This document shows, piece by piece, positions 1-9,811 of a stretch of DNA of 64,000 bases. Origin of the DNA: Sulfitobacter noctilucicola (GTDB lineage: Bacteria > Pseudomonadota > Alphaproteobacteria > Rhodobacterales > Rhodobacteraceae); the NCBI RefSeq assembly GCF_000622385.1, contig NZ_JASD01000008.1, forward strand, positions 1,426,001 to 1,490,000, written 5' to 3'. Each line of letters begins with the position of its first letter. Position 1 is the first letter of the stretch. A program made the translations under genes and the position numbers. The notes under the pieces were generated by a model. That model had not been told where the DNA came from. It ran no database searches and saw only the letters and a program-made list of their open reading frames with translations.

Positions 1-1
1 C

Positions 2-268
2 AAGACGATCAGCCCTTCGAGCCATCATTCAATCCTCGACTACAACGTATTTGAAGGGTTCGAAGTAAAGGCCAATGCGCGCTATACGCTGAGCCGTGGT
101 GATGTGATCTGGTCGTGGGGCCAGAATTCCCAGCCGCAGCCGGGCCGGGGCAAGTTTGTGCCGCGCCCCGCGTTCCCCTCAGCGCATGAAGCGCTGAGCA
201 AGTGGAAAGCGCTGACCAGCCCGAAGATGATCAAGCGTGATCCATTGAATATTCCAGCCGGGATTTGA
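2..268 (+). CDS. Dihydropyrimidinase (D-hydantoinase), C-terminal end, 5' truncated by window
   Basis: Only the last 88 codons are in the window; the frame is open from base 2 to TGA at 266-268. The readable tail contains SHHSILDYNVFEGFEVK, RGDVIWSWGQ and GRGKFVPRPAF, which is the usual C-terminal layout of dihydropyrimidinases, including the glycine-arginine-glycine segment before the last helix. The enzyme opens dihydrouracil and dihydrothymine rings in reductive pyrimidine catabolism; the metal-binding N-terminal part lies outside the window. The next gene begins 23 bases downstream, so this gene is probably the promoter-proximal partner of the ABC importer that follows. D-hydantoinase specificity cannot be told apart from the tail alone. 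Confidence 0.8.
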   Translation, partial: KTISPSSHHSILDYNVFEGFEVKANARYTLSRGDVIWSWGQNSQPQPGRGKFVPRPAFPSAHEALSKWKALTSPKMIKRDPLNIPAGI

Positions 269-291
269 ACCCGCCCGAAAAGGAAAAATCC

Positions 292-1077
292 GTGAACAAC
301 GAAAAGAGCGTGATCAGCGCCCGAAACCTCGATTTGACGTTCCAGACCAACGACGGCCCCGTGCATGCCCTCAAGGATGTGAACCTCGAGATCAATGCGG
401 GTGACTTTGTCAGCTTCATCGGCCCGTCGGGCTGCGGCAAGACGACATTCCTGCGGGTGATGGCGGATCTGGAGCAGCCGACAGGTGGGACCGTAACGGT
501 CAATGGTGTGTCACCCGAAGAGGCGCGGAAATCGCGGGCCTACGGGTATGTCTTTCAGGCGGCGGGCCTTTATCCTTGGCGAACAATCGGCGGGAATATC
601 CGGCTGCCGTTGGAGATCATGGGAATTTCCAAAGCCGAGCAGACCAAACGTGTCGAGCGTGTCTTAGAGCTGGTCGATCTGGCGGGGTTCGAGCGTAAGT
701 TCCCTTGGCAATTGTCGGGCGGGATGCAGCAGCGTGCATCTATTGCGCGGGCGCTGAGTTTCGATGCGGATATATTGTTGATGGACGAGCCGTTCGGCGC
801 GCTGGATGAGATTGTGCGCGACCACCTGAACGAGCAGCTCTTGAAGCTCTGGGCCCGTACGGAAAAGACGATTGCTTTTGTGACCCACTCGATCCCCGAG
901 GCGGTTTATCTGAGCACAAAAATTGTGGTGATGAGCCCACGTCCCGGCAGAATTACAGATGTAATCGAAAGCCCGCTGCCCAAAGATCGCCCCTTAGACA
1001 TTCGAGACACCCCCGCCTTTCTGGAGATTGCGCACAGGGTGCGGGAAGGTCTTCGGGCGGGGCATTCCGATGACTGA
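292..1077 (+). CDS. ABC transporter ATP-binding protein, TauB/SsuB family (probable pyrimidine importer)
   Basis: A 261-residue ATPase that powers import through the two permeases encoded next. Walker A is GPSGCGKTT near residue 46, the signature is LSGGMQQR, and Walker B is ILLMDEPFG, followed by the switch histidine in FVTHSIPEA. The length and the LMDEPFGALDE stretch are those of the nitrate/taurine/sulfonate subgroup. The longest frame starts at a TTG at 265 inside the previous gene, but the GTG at 292 sits 7 bases behind AGGA and is preferred. It lies directly behind the dihydropyrimidinase end and ahead of two permeases and an NMT1/THI5-type binding protein. That arrangement is known in roseobacters beside pyrimidine catabolic genes; the substrate is inferred from context only. 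Confidence 0.88.
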   Translation: MNNEKSVISARNLDLTFQTNDGPVHALKDVNLEINAGDFVSFIGPSGCGKTTFLRVMADLEQPTGGTVTVNGVSPEEARKSRAYGYVFQAAGLYPWRTIGGNIRLPLEIMGISKAEQTKRVERVLELVDLAGFERKFPWQLSGGMQQRASIARALSFDADILLMDEPFGALDEIVRDHLNEQLLKLWARTEKTIAFVTHSIPEAVYLSTKIVVMSPRPGRITDVIESPLPKDRPLDIRDTPAFLEIAHRVREGLRAGHSDD

Positions 1078-1140
1078 ACGGCGCGCCTGCGGTAGATATG
1101 GCGATGCGTGTGGACGCCAAGGGAAGACGGAGGTGTCCGC

Positions 1141-2061
1141 GTGAAGTCTGTTTTGCCTGTGCTGACCGTTGTTGCGGCAATTGTTCTGTTCTGGCTGGCG
1201 GCCGTTGTGCCAATGAACATGCATCTGGTTGCCGATCAGGCGCAGCGCGACGGATTGAATGTATCGCCCGAAACTCCGGTAGAGCGTCAAGAGGTGAGTG
1301 GCATCGGGCTAAGCCTGCGCAACACCCATCTGATCCCGTTGACCTATGATTTTGTGCGTCCGCGCCTGCCCGCGCCGCAACAGGTCGCTGGTGAAATGTA
1401 TGCCACCATCATCGACAAGAAGATCACATCCAAACGCTCGCTTGTGTATCATGGGTGGGTGACGCTTGCGCCGACATTGCTGGGTTTTTTCATCGGCACC
1501 GGACTTGGTATTTTGTTGGCGGTGGGGATTGTCTACTCTCGCGTAATGGATCGCAGCGTGATGCCGTGGGCAATCGTCAGCCAGACGATACCCATTCTGG
1601 CGCTGGCTCCAATGGTGATTGTCGTGCTGGGATCGATGGGGATACAGGGGCTGTTTCCGAAATCATTGATTGCCGCGTATCTGTCGTTCTTTCCGGTCGT
1701 TGTCGGCATGGTGAAGGGGCTGCGTGCGCCGGATGCGATGCAGCTTGACCTGCTCCGCACCTATAATGCGTCGAAATCACAGGGGTTCTGGTCGCTGCGG
1801 TTACCTGCTTCGATGCCCTATCTGTTCGCGTCGCTCAAGATTGGCATTGCTGCATCGCTTATCGGAACAATCGTTGCGGAACTGCCGACGGGGGCCAAAG
1901 CGGGTTTCGGTGCTCGAATGCTGGTGGGCGATCAATACGGGCAACCTTTGGTTAGTTGGGCCGCACTTTTTGCAGCGGCTTTGACGGCGGCGGCGCTGGT
2001 GGGGCTATTCAGCCTGATTGAGCGGATCACGCTGAAGCGGATGGGGATGCAGGCGGCATGA
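1141..2061 (+). CDS. ABC transporter permease (first of two), TauC/SsuC family
   Basis: A 306-residue inner-membrane permease. It opens with one hydrophobic segment, then has about 80 soluble residues before the BPD_transp_1 core of about six helices. The cytoplasmic EAA-like loop, which contacts the ATPase, is around DLLRTYNASKSQGFWSLRLP. A GGAGG at 1129-1133 stands 7 bases before the GTG at 1141, which decides the start against the upstream GTG at 1108. The stop overlaps the next permease start by four bases (ATGA), so translation is probably coupled. The long soluble stretch after the first helix is longer than in most TauC-like permeases. Role inferred: one half of the channel of the probable pyrimidine importer. 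Confidence 0.85.
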   Translation: MKSVLPVLTVVAAIVLFWLAAVVPMNMHLVADQAQRDGLNVSPETPVERQEVSGIGLSLRNTHLIPLTYDFVRPRLPAPQQVAGEMYATIIDKKITSKRSLVYHGWVTLAPTLLGFFIGTGLGILLAVGIVYSRVMDRSVMPWAIVSQTIPILALAPMVIVVLGSMGIQGLFPKSLIAAYLSFFPVVVGMVKGLRAPDAMQLDLLRTYNASKSQGFWSLRLPASMPYLFASLKIGIAASLIGTIVAELPTGAKAGFGARMLVGDQYGQPLVSWAALFAAALTAAALVGLFSLIERITLKRMGMQAA

Positions 2062-2900
2062 TGTTGGTTGTAATCGCAATCGTAGTTTGGGCCGTTGGAT
2101 GGTGGGTCAACGTGAGACTGGCGAATGGTCCAGCGTCGGATCATACCGGTGTGAAGGTTCTTATCCCGCTGATTTTTGGTTTGACGATTGTCATCGTCTG
2201 GGAATTGCTGGTCCGTGGATTTGAAGTAAATCCCGTAATCCTTCCTGCGCCTTCGGCCATCATCGAGCGCCTGTTTTCCGAAGGGCCGCGTTTGTGGGCC
2301 GATTTTCAGCAGACTATAATTAAAGGGGCAATGACCGGTTATGTCATTGGTGGCCTGGCGGCTTTTGGCACCGCGATCCTTGCCGACCGGTCCGATTTTC
2401 TGACGCGGGGCATTCTGCCGGTGGGCAGTTTCATGGCAGCCCTGCCCATCGTGGGCATCGCGCCGATTTTTGTGAAGTGGTTAGGGAGTGATTGGGAGAG
2501 CAAAGCAGCGGTAGTTGCTGTAATGGTTTTCTTTCCGATCCTCGTGAACACGGTCGCCGGTCTGCGCGATACCGGACCCATGCAGCGGGACCTGATGCGG
2601 ACCTATGGTGCAGGCTACTGGCCAACGCTGCTGAAACTGCGCCTGCCCGCGGCGATGCCTTTCATCTTTAACGGATTGAAGATCGCGACCACGCTCGCGT
2701 TGATTGGCGCGATTGTTGCTGAATTTTTCGGCTCTCCCACCGTCGGGATGGGATTTCGCATCTCAACCAGCTTTGGCCAGCTTGCGCTTGATATGGTCTG
2801 GGCAGAGATTGTGATTGCAGCGATTGCTGGCAGTGCGTTCTATGGGCTGATGACACTGATCGAAAAGCGGGTAACCTTCTGGCACCCGTCGCAACGGTAA
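2058..2900 (+). CDS. ABC transporter permease (second of two), TauC/SsuC family
   Basis: A 280-residue inner-membrane permease with the BPD_transp_1 fold, forming the second half of the channel. It starts in the ATGA overlap with the preceding permease; a second ATG three bases on is equally possible. The coupling loop is visible as RDLMRTYGAGYWPTLLKLRLP, closely matching the same loop of its neighbour, so the two permeases look like paralogues of unequal N-terminal length. About six hydrophobic segments follow an N-terminal anchor. The binding-protein gene begins 56 bases further on. Substrate specificity cannot be read from the permease. Confidence 0.86.
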   Translation: MMLVVIAIVVWAVGWWVNVRLANGPASDHTGVKVLIPLIFGLTIVIVWELLVRGFEVNPVILPAPSAIIERLFSEGPRLWADFQQTIIKGAMTGYVIGGLAAFGTAILADRSDFLTRGILPVGSFMAALPIVGIAPIFVKWLGSDWESKAAVVAVMVFFPILVNTVAGLRDTGPMQRDLMRTYGAGYWPTLLKLRLPAAMPFIFNGLKIATTLALIGAIVAEFFGSPTVGMGFRISTSFGQLALDMVWAEIVIAAIAGSAFYGLMTLIEKRVTFWHPSQR

Positions 2901-2956
2901 CAATAACCAAGACCCCGAAGCGGGGCAAAATGATAACCAACCTGGAGGGTATTCCT

Positions 2957-3955
2957 ATGATGAAGAAAATGATGATGGCAGCGGCACTTGCCACTGGTCT
3001 GGGCGGCGCGCCCGCGTTTGCCGATGGCCATGCCAACACGGTTACGCTGCAACTGCAGTGGGTCACGCAGGCGCAGTTTGCGGGTTACTACGTGGCGAAA
3101 GACAAAGGGTTTTACGAGGAAGAGGGGCTTGATGTTACCATCCTCGCTGGTGGTCCTGACATTGCGCCCCCGCAGGTGCTTGCTGGCGGTGGTGCGGATG
3201 CGATGCTGAACTGGATGCCCTCGGCGCTGGCGGCACGCGAGAAGGGTCTGCCGGTCGTCAACATCGCGCAGCCGTTCAAGACGTCTGGCCTTATGCTGAC
3301 CTGCTGGAAGGATACAGGCATTACCGGACCGCAGGATTTCAAAGGTAAGACAATCGGCGTTTGGTTCTTTGGCAACGAATACCCGTTCCTGTCATGGATG
3401 TCGCAGGAAGGCATCTCAACTGACGGCGGTGATGATGGCGTGACGGTGCTCAAGCAGGGTTTCAACGTCGATCCACTGCTCCAGCGCGAGGCTGACTGCA
3501 TCTCGACCATGACTTACAACGAATATGGTCAGGTTCTGGATGCGGGCGTGAACCCCGACGAGCTGGTGACGTTCAAGTACGAAGAACAGGGCGTCGCGAC
3601 CCTTGAGGATGGCATCTATGTGCTGGAAGAGAACCTGTCTGACCCGGTGTTTGAGGACAAGATGGTGCGCTTTGTTCGCGCATCTATGAAGGGTTGGAAG
3701 TATGCGGAAGAGAATGCAGAAGAAGCGGCGGGTATCGTGCTCGACAACGACGAGACGGGTGCGCAGACCGAAGCCGCACAGGTGCGCATGATGGGCGAGA
3801 TCGCCAAGCTGACGGCAGGTTCAGACGGTTCTTTGGAAGAAGCAGATTTCCAACGGACAGTTGATACCCTGTTGGCAGGTGGTTCCGATCCGGTGATCTC
3901 CAAGCAGCCAGAGGGTGCATGGACATCCGCAATTACGGACAAAGCACTGAACTAA
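2957..3955 (+). CDS. ABC transporter periplasmic substrate-binding protein, NMT1/THI5-like
   Basis: A 332-residue secreted binding protein. The signal peptide is methionine- and lysine-rich followed by a hydrophobic stretch, with cleavage likely after FADG or AFA near residue 22. The mature N-terminus (VTLQLQWVTQAQFAGYYVAK) is the classical NMT1/THI5-like opening, in which the QAQFAGYYVA segment lines the pyrimidine-like ligand pocket of related proteins. A frame open from 2930 would add nine residues, but CTGGAGGG at 2941-2948 is correctly spaced only for the ATG at 2957. It is the last gene of the importer operon and is followed by a strong hairpin. Ligand (uracil, thymine or a dihydro form) is inference from the adjacent dihydropyrimidinase. 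Confidence 0.87.
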   Translation: MMKKMMMAAALATGLGGAPAFADGHANTVTLQLQWVTQAQFAGYYVAKDKGFYEEEGLDVTILAGGPDIAPPQVLAGGGADAMLNWMPSALAAREKGLPVVNIAQPFKTSGLMLTCWKDTGITGPQDFKGKTIGVWFFGNEYPFLSWMSQEGISTDGGDDGVTVLKQGFNVDPLLQREADCISTMTYNEYGQVLDAGVNPDELVTFKYEEQGVATLEDGIYVLEENLSDPVFEDKMVRFVRASMKGWKYAEENAEEAAGIVLDNDETGAQTEAAQVRMMGEIAKLTAGSDGSLEEADFQRTVDTLLAGGSDPVISKQPEGAWTSAITDKALN

Positions 3956-3977
3956 TCATCGTCTGATGATTGAAGAA

Positions 3978-4004
3978 GGGGGCGGTGTTTTCATCGCCCC
4001 CTTT
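3978..4004 (+). terminator. Rho-independent terminator of the ABC importer operon
   Basis: A 7-bp perfect stem GGGGGCG / CGCCCCC at 3978-3984 and 3995-4001 with a 10-base loop, followed by a short TTT. It lies 23 bases after the stop of the binding-protein gene and reads rightward. Confidence 0.8.
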
Positions 4005-4112
4005 GCATGAGCGCGATCCTGATGACAGCATGTGTCAGCTAAAACATCGGAATAGCATAGGCGCGGGACTTTACGGCTTGCAGCTCACATTTAACCGGTG
4101 TCGTGTGAGCGC

Positions 4113-5315
4113 ATGAAGATCACCGGCCCGTTCCTGTTTATCCTAGCCACCTTGATGATTGACGCTATTGGCATCGGCATCGTCTTTCCGATCATGCCTG
4201 ATCTGATGGCGCGCGTAGGTGCAGGCAGCACCGCGGAAGGCGCACTTTGGGGTGGGATCATGATGTCTGCCTATGCGGCGGCGATGTTCCTGTGCGGTCC
4301 CGTAATCGGTAGTTTGTCAGATGCCTATGGACGCAGGCCGATCCTGATCGCAGCACTTGTCACGTTGACGGTGGATTACGTGATCATGGCAATGGCAGAG
4401 ACCTATTGGGTGTTGCTGGTAGGGCGCGTGATCGCGGGGATGGCGGGGGCCACCTATATTACCGCAACCGCCTATATCTCAGATATCGCCAAGCCCGAAG
4501 AACGTGGTGCCGCATTTGGAATGATCGGGGCGGCGTTCGGGATCGGGTTTGTCTTTGGTCCCGCGCTGGGCGGGTTGGCTTCGGGTTGGCACATCACAGC
4601 GCCTTTCTGGATCGCGGCACTCTTGTCAGCGGTGAACGTGGCATTCGGCATCTTCGCATTGCCGGAATCATTGAAACCTGCAAACCGCAGACCCTTTGGA
4701 CGGCGCGACCTAAACCCGTTTGGATCAATCATTCGCGCTTTTTCAGTGGCCGGAATGGCTGTGCCGCTGATCTGTATCTTTGTTTTTGAGCTCGCCAATA
4801 TGGTTTATGCGACCCTATGGGCGTTCTGGGGGCGCGAGGTGTTCGGGTGGGACGGGTTCACGATCGGGCTAAGCCTGTCTGCCTATGGTATTCTGATCGC
4901 AGTCGTGCAGGCAGGAATTCTGCCGCAACTGACAAGACGGCTGGGCGACTACCGGACGCTTTGGATCGCGATGGTCGCGGCACTGATCGGGTTCGCGGGC
5001 TTCGGGTTTGCCGGATCGGTTTGGGTGGTGGCGGTTGTGCTACCGATTGCATCTCTGGCGGATATGGCACCGCCACTGCTGACGGCATTCGCGGCCAACC
5101 GTGTAGGAGAAGACCAGCAGGGGCTTGTGCAAGGGGTAATCGCCTCGCTTGCTTCCGTCGCAGCGGTGGTGGCACCTTTGTTCCTGACCAGCGTGTTTGA
5201 GAGATTCTCGGATCCCGAAGGGCTCTATCTTCCGGGGGCACCGTTCTTGGCAGCGGGCCTTTTGACGGCATCGATCCTGCCGCTTGTCCTTTTGCTGAGA
5301 CCTAAAAAACCATGA
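4113..5315 (+). CDS. TCR/Tet family MFS efflux transporter
   Basis: A 400-residue major-facilitator protein with about 12 hydrophobic segments, acting as an H+-coupled exporter in the inner membrane. The conserved loop 2-3 motif is clear as GSLSDAYGRRP, and the helix-5 motif of drug/H+ antiporters is suggested by GAAFGIGFVFGPALGG. This combination and length are those of the TetA(tetracycline)-like branch, although chromosomal members usually have unknown substrates. The frame also opens at GTG 4098; the ATG at 4113 was preferred because it gives the usual short N-terminus (MKITGPFLFIL), but neither has a strong ribosome site. It stands alone between two terminators. No regulator gene sits beside it. 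Confidence 0.82.
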   Translation: MKITGPFLFILATLMIDAIGIGIVFPIMPDLMARVGAGSTAEGALWGGIMMSAYAAAMFLCGPVIGSLSDAYGRRPILIAALVTLTVDYVIMAMAETYWVLLVGRVIAGMAGATYITATAYISDIAKPEERGAAFGMIGAAFGIGFVFGPALGGLASGWHITAPFWIAALLSAVNVAFGIFALPESLKPANRRPFGRRDLNPFGSIIRAFSVAGMAVPLICIFVFELANMVYATLWAFWGREVFGWDGFTIGLSLSAYGILIAVVQAGILPQLTRRLGDYRTLWIAMVAALIGFAGFGFAGSVWVVAVVLPIASLADMAPPLLTAFAANRVGEDQQGLVQGVIASLASVAAVVAPLFLTSVFERFSDPEGLYLPGAPFLAAGLLTASILPLVLLLRPKKP

Positions 5316-5327
5316 GCGCTAACAAGA

Positions 5328-5351
5328 AAGGCCACCTCGAAAGGCGGCCTT
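5328..5351. terminator. Bidirectional terminator hairpin between convergent genes
   Basis: AAGGCC / GGCCTT outer stem (5328-5333, 5346-5351) continued by CCT / AGG across one A-C mismatch, closed by a CGAA tetraloop. It lies 12 bases after the MFS stop and 24 bases past the stop of the leftward L,D-transpeptidase gene, so it can serve both. Confidence 0.7.
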
Positions 5352-5375
5352 CTGAATAACAAGTTGTCGCGATTA

Positions 5376-5927
5376 TCAGAGAACCGTCACGACTGTTCCG
5401 ACAGGCACACGGTTGTACAGATCAATTACGTGATCGTTGATCATGCGGATACAGCCGTTCGAAACAGAGCGCCCGATCGTGCTGGGGGATGTGGTGCCGT
5501 GGATGCGGAAATAGGTGTCTTTGCCGTTCTGGAAAAGATACAGCGCACGTGCGCCCAATGGGTTGCCGGGGCCACCTTCTTGCGCGTCAGTATTGCCGAT
5601 GAAGCGCTTGTAGGCTTCGGGATCACGCTCGATCATTTCGTTTGTCGGGCGCCACGTGGGCCACTCTTTTTTGACAGAGATCGTCGCCGTACCGGTAAAT
5701 TCCAGACCCGCTTTGCCAACGCCAACGCCGTAGCGCATGGCAGTGCCGGGCGCAGTCACGAAGTACAGATAGTGGCTGCGCGGCAGAACCAGAAGCTGAC
5801 CGGGCTTAAACGAGGACTTGATCGAGACTTCCTGTGGGGTCGGATCGTATGCGGCAGTGGTTGCAGACAGCACCTGTGGCAGGGCGGCAGTCGCAAGAGT
5901 GCTGGCAAGAAATGTGCGGCGGTGCAT
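5376..5927 (-). CDS. L,D-transpeptidase, YkuD family, exported
   Basis: A 183-residue periplasmic enzyme that cross-links peptidoglycan through meso-diaminopimelate, or attaches proteins to it. An N-terminal MHRRTFLAS stretch followed by alanine-rich hydrophobic residues looks like a Tat or Sec signal. The catalytic motif is complete: His143 in RIHGTTSP, then SVSNGCIRM with the nucleophile Cys159 and Arg161. Length and the single YkuD domain match the ErfK/YbiS/YcfS/YnhG-type enzymes of alphaproteobacteria without an added binding domain. It is monocistronic, convergent with the MFS gene, with the shared hairpin downstream. Confidence 0.9.
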   Translation of the reverse strand: MHRRTFLASTLATAALPQVLSATTAAYDPTPQEVSIKSSFKPGQLLVLPRSHYLYFVTAPGTAMRYGVGVGKAGLEFTGTATISVKKEWPTWRPTNEMIERDPEAYKRFIGNTDAQEGGPGNPLGARALYLFQNGKDTYFRIHGTTSPSTIGRSVSNGCIRMINDHVIDLYNRVPVGTVVTVL

Positions 5928-6004
5928 GGGCGTGCTCCATGTTAAGTAAGTGTGCAGATGGGCTATTGTCCTAAGGGAAGCCTATTTATCAACCCCCGGA
6001 CAAT

Positions 6005-6036
6005 AAAAAACCGACCCACCGTTGCGGATGGGTCGG
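6005..6036 (-). terminator. Rho-independent terminator of the cold-shock gene
   Basis: On the minus strand an 8-bp perfect stem (CCGACCCA at 6011-6018 with TGGGTCGG at 6029-6036) is followed by six U residues (AAAAAA at 6005-6010 on the plus strand). It is about 46 bases beyond the cold-shock stop codon, with a second stem-loop in between. Confidence 0.88.
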
Positions 6037-6052
6037 TCAATTTGTCGTGACT

Positions 6053-6072
6053 GGGTCGCAAATCTGCGACCC
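6053..6072. other. Stem-loop directly behind the cold-shock stop codon
   Basis: GGGTCGCA / TGCGACCC (6053-6060 and 6065-6072), a perfect 8-bp stem with an AATC tetraloop, 9 bases past the stop codon at 6082-6084. Together with the terminator at 6011-6036 it gives the cold-shock mRNA two tandem 3' hairpins, which may protect it from 3' exonucleases (inference). Confidence 0.6.
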
Positions 6073-6081
6073 GTCTAAGGC

Positions 6082-6288
6082 TTACGCCAGTGCGATGTTT
6101 GTCGCGGATTCGCGACCGTCGCGGCCAGCTTCGATGTCGAAGGTGACTTTCTGGTTGTCGGCCAGACCTGTGAGGCCTGCGCGCTCAACAGCGGAGATGT
6201 GAACGAATACGTCCTTGCTGCCGCCGTCTGGTGCGATAAAGCCGAAGCCTTTAGTTGTGTTGAACCATTTGACTGTACCTGTGGCCAT
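6082..6288 (-). CDS. Cold-shock protein, CspA family
   Basis: A 68-residue single cold-shock-domain protein that binds single-stranded RNA and melts structure. RNP1 is visible as KGFGFIAP near residues 13-20 and RNP2 as DVFVHIS near residues 26-32; the opening [10 protein letters not shown] is canonical. The frame continues eight residues upstream to 6312, but AGGAG stands at the right distance before the ATG at 6288 and the family never has that extension. Its 3' end carries two tandem stem-loops. About 250 bases separate it from EttA upstream, and part of that may be a 5' leader, as is common in csp mRNAs; no specific fold was identified there. Confidence 0.95.
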   Translation of the reverse strand: MATGTVKWFNTTKGFGFIAPDGGSKDVFVHISAVERAGLTGLADNQKVTFDIEAGRDGRESATNIALA

Positions 6289-6513
6289 GTCAATTCTCCT
6301 AAGTAGTGCCATCCGCGTCGTGCGATGGCTTGGCGTGGTCGGTCTAGAGTCGTCCGTGGCGCCGTATTAGGGAGACAGTGGGTCGAGGTAGAATAACGTC
6401 TGCAAGAGTGGATATAGGCGGGGCCGGAGATTCGCGCAAGGGGTGTGTGTTAAGTGGGCGGATGGTTGCTTGTTGGCGAAACCCATCATTATTGAGCCTC
6501 TGTGTGGAGGGAG

Positions 6514-6533
6514 GGGCGGGGTAAACCCCGCCC
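6514..6533 (-). terminator. GC-rich hairpin behind ettA
   Basis: GGGCGGGG / CCCCGCCC (6514-6521, 6526-6533) with a TAAA loop, 7 bases beyond the ettA stop. The 8-bp stem is perfect but no U-tract follows on the minus strand, so it may only be a 3' stabilizing stem. Confidence 0.55.
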
Positions 6534-6539
6534 TATGGG

Positions 6540-8195
<1,656 letters not shown>

Positions 8196-8329
8196 GGGTG
8201 ATCCCCTAGATTTGTTTGGGCCTGAATAGACGTCTTGGCAGCAAGGGGCAATGCATGCAAGCGCCGGGGATTTGCAAACGGTTCGTTAACGGATTCAGCG
8301 TACTCACGCCGTATTCATTGGAGAGCCAG

Positions 8330-9379
8330 ATGTTTGATACGCCCGTAGCGCAGCATGACAATGCGATGTTCCACACGATGCTGGAGGGGATGATCGATGC
8401 GGTGGTCATCATCGGCGCGGCATCAGACATTCAGTTTTTTAACGCCGCCGCCGAACGCCTTTGGGGATACCGGCGCGAGGACGTGGTGGGCCAGAATGTG
8501 AGAATTCTGCTGCCGCGTGATTTGCGGACCGATCGTGACAGCTGGCTGAATGCGGCACAGTCTGGAGGTCCGGCGCTTCGCGAGGTGCAGATAGAGCGCA
8601 AGGACGGATCCACCGGTTGGGCGGAGATTGGGTTGTCAGCGTTTTCAAACGACCAAAGGCCGACCAATTACCTCGCTGTTCTGCGCGATGCCTCCCAGCA
8701 GCGCGGTAACCGTGAAGTATTGGCAGGTCTGCGATCAGAGAGCGCTGATGCTATCGTTGAAGTGAGTGACAATGATCTGGTGACCGGTTTCAACACTGCG
8801 GCAGAGCATTTGTGGGGATTTCGACGTGCAGAAGTTATCGGGCAACATGTCACGATGCTGGTGCCTGCACGAAAATACGGTGACTTCGACGGTTTCATCG
8901 ACAGGGCGGGAAAGGGGGGCGCCGCACGAACGAAGGTAAACCGACAGGTCCCTGTCGTGAGAAAAGACGGCACTCTGGGGCATGCGAGGCTTTCGGTAAG
9001 GTTCAGTGATGCGGAAGGACGGGCGGGCAAATATGCAGCCGTCCTGACGGATGTATCCGGTCAACAGGCCATGACGGAAGAGACCCTCGAACTGATCCGT
9101 GAATTGCTGAACCAGATCGGACAGATGACAAATTCGATCAATACCATCGCGCAACAGACGAACCTATTGTCTGTCAACGCGTCTATCGAAGCAGCAAGGG
9201 CGGGTGATATGGGGCGTGGATTTGGCGTTGTCGCGATGGAAATCAGAGCCCTTTCCAATCAGGCACGCCAGATCACGCAGGAGATCGAAGGTGTGGTTGA
9301 GGCTGGCCATCAGTCGGTCGCGGAACTGGCGCTTCGGCGAGATGATGACGGTACGTATAAGAAAGATATATCCGAATAG
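8330..9379 (+). CDS. Soluble PAS-PAS protein with a minimal chemoreceptor signalling tip
   Basis: A 349-residue cytoplasmic protein. PAS domain 1 spans roughly residues 13-120 ([20 protein letters not shown], then the PAC-like [16 protein letters not shown]), and PAS domain 2 roughly 130-240 ([19 protein letters not shown]). The last 105 residues hold a short methyl-accepting receptor segment: [20 protein letters not shown] followed by [17 protein letters not shown], the hairpin tip that contacts CheA/CheW. There is no transmembrane segment, no HAMP domain, and the long methylation helices are missing on both sides. The start at ATG 8330 (GGAGAG upstream) is preferred over an in-frame ATG at 8216, which would add 38 unlike residues. 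No chemotaxis genes lie nearby. Ligand (oxygen, redox, light) is unknown. Confidence 0.82.
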   Translation: MFDTPVAQHDNAMFHTMLEGMIDAVVIIGAASDIQFFNAAAERLWGYRREDVVGQNVRILLPRDLRTDRDSWLNAAQSGGPALREVQIERKDGSTGWAEIGLSAFSNDQRPTNYLAVLRDASQQRGNREVLAGLRSESADAIVEVSDNDLVTGFNTAAEHLWGFRRAEVIGQHVTMLVPARKYGDFDGFIDRAGKGGAARTKVNRQVPVVRKDGTLGHARLSVRFSDAEGRAGKYAAVLTDVSGQQAMTEETLELIRELLNQIGQMTNSINTIAQQTNLLSVNASIEAARAGDMGRGFGVVAMEIRALSNQARQITQEIEGVVEAGHQSVAELALRRDDDGTYKKDISE

Positions 9380-9811
9380 GAGCACGCAGAGTGAAGTCGT
9401 GCGTCTCGTCTCTGTTTTGTTCTCAGGGGGGTTATGGCGATCTATCGCTAATATGGTGGCAAATAGAGATATTGGGTTCGGGTGCCATTCCTGAGTTTTC
9501 AGGCAAAGGTATGGAACATCACATGTGTGCCGCTAGCTCTTGCTTGCATCAGAGAAAGACTCAAGTCTTGGCGAATATCGGTTTTTGCAGATAGCTCGCA
9601 TCCTTATCTTTTTCGCTTCAATATCATGCAGAAACGGTGAATTGGACTGCCCTTGGGTCAAAAAAGGGTAAAGTGAATTTGGTTAATCTGTTAACCTTTA
9701 TCCAACCTGCGGTGGAGAAATACGCATTTTCCGCACACAGGGATGCACACTGCGATGCGTTTTTTCGGCATTAGCGAAATGTACCGCATCGCAGAAAACA
9801 GGGATAAGTTC
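9380..9811. other. Intergenic region upstream of uspA with a 6-4-6 palindrome
   Basis: About 430 bases without a convincing gene; a 67-codon frame at 9391-9594 has no ribosome site or recognisable sequence. Near the right end GGTTAA TCTG TTAACC (9681-9696) forms a perfect 6-4-6 inverted repeat about 115 bases before the uspA start. It could be an operator or part of the promoter, but it does not match the FNR consensus TTGAT-N4-ATCAA, and the binding protein is unknown. Confidence 0.4.

Noticed and set aside
9204..9494. Frameshifted continuation of the PAS-chemoreceptor protein
   Set aside because: The alternative frame past 9380 shows no heptad or chemoreceptor-like sequence, so a simple frameshift is not supported.
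9681..9696. FNR/Dnr box
   Set aside because: The half-sites are GGTTAA/TTAACC, not TTGAT/ATCAA; kept only as an unassigned palindrome.
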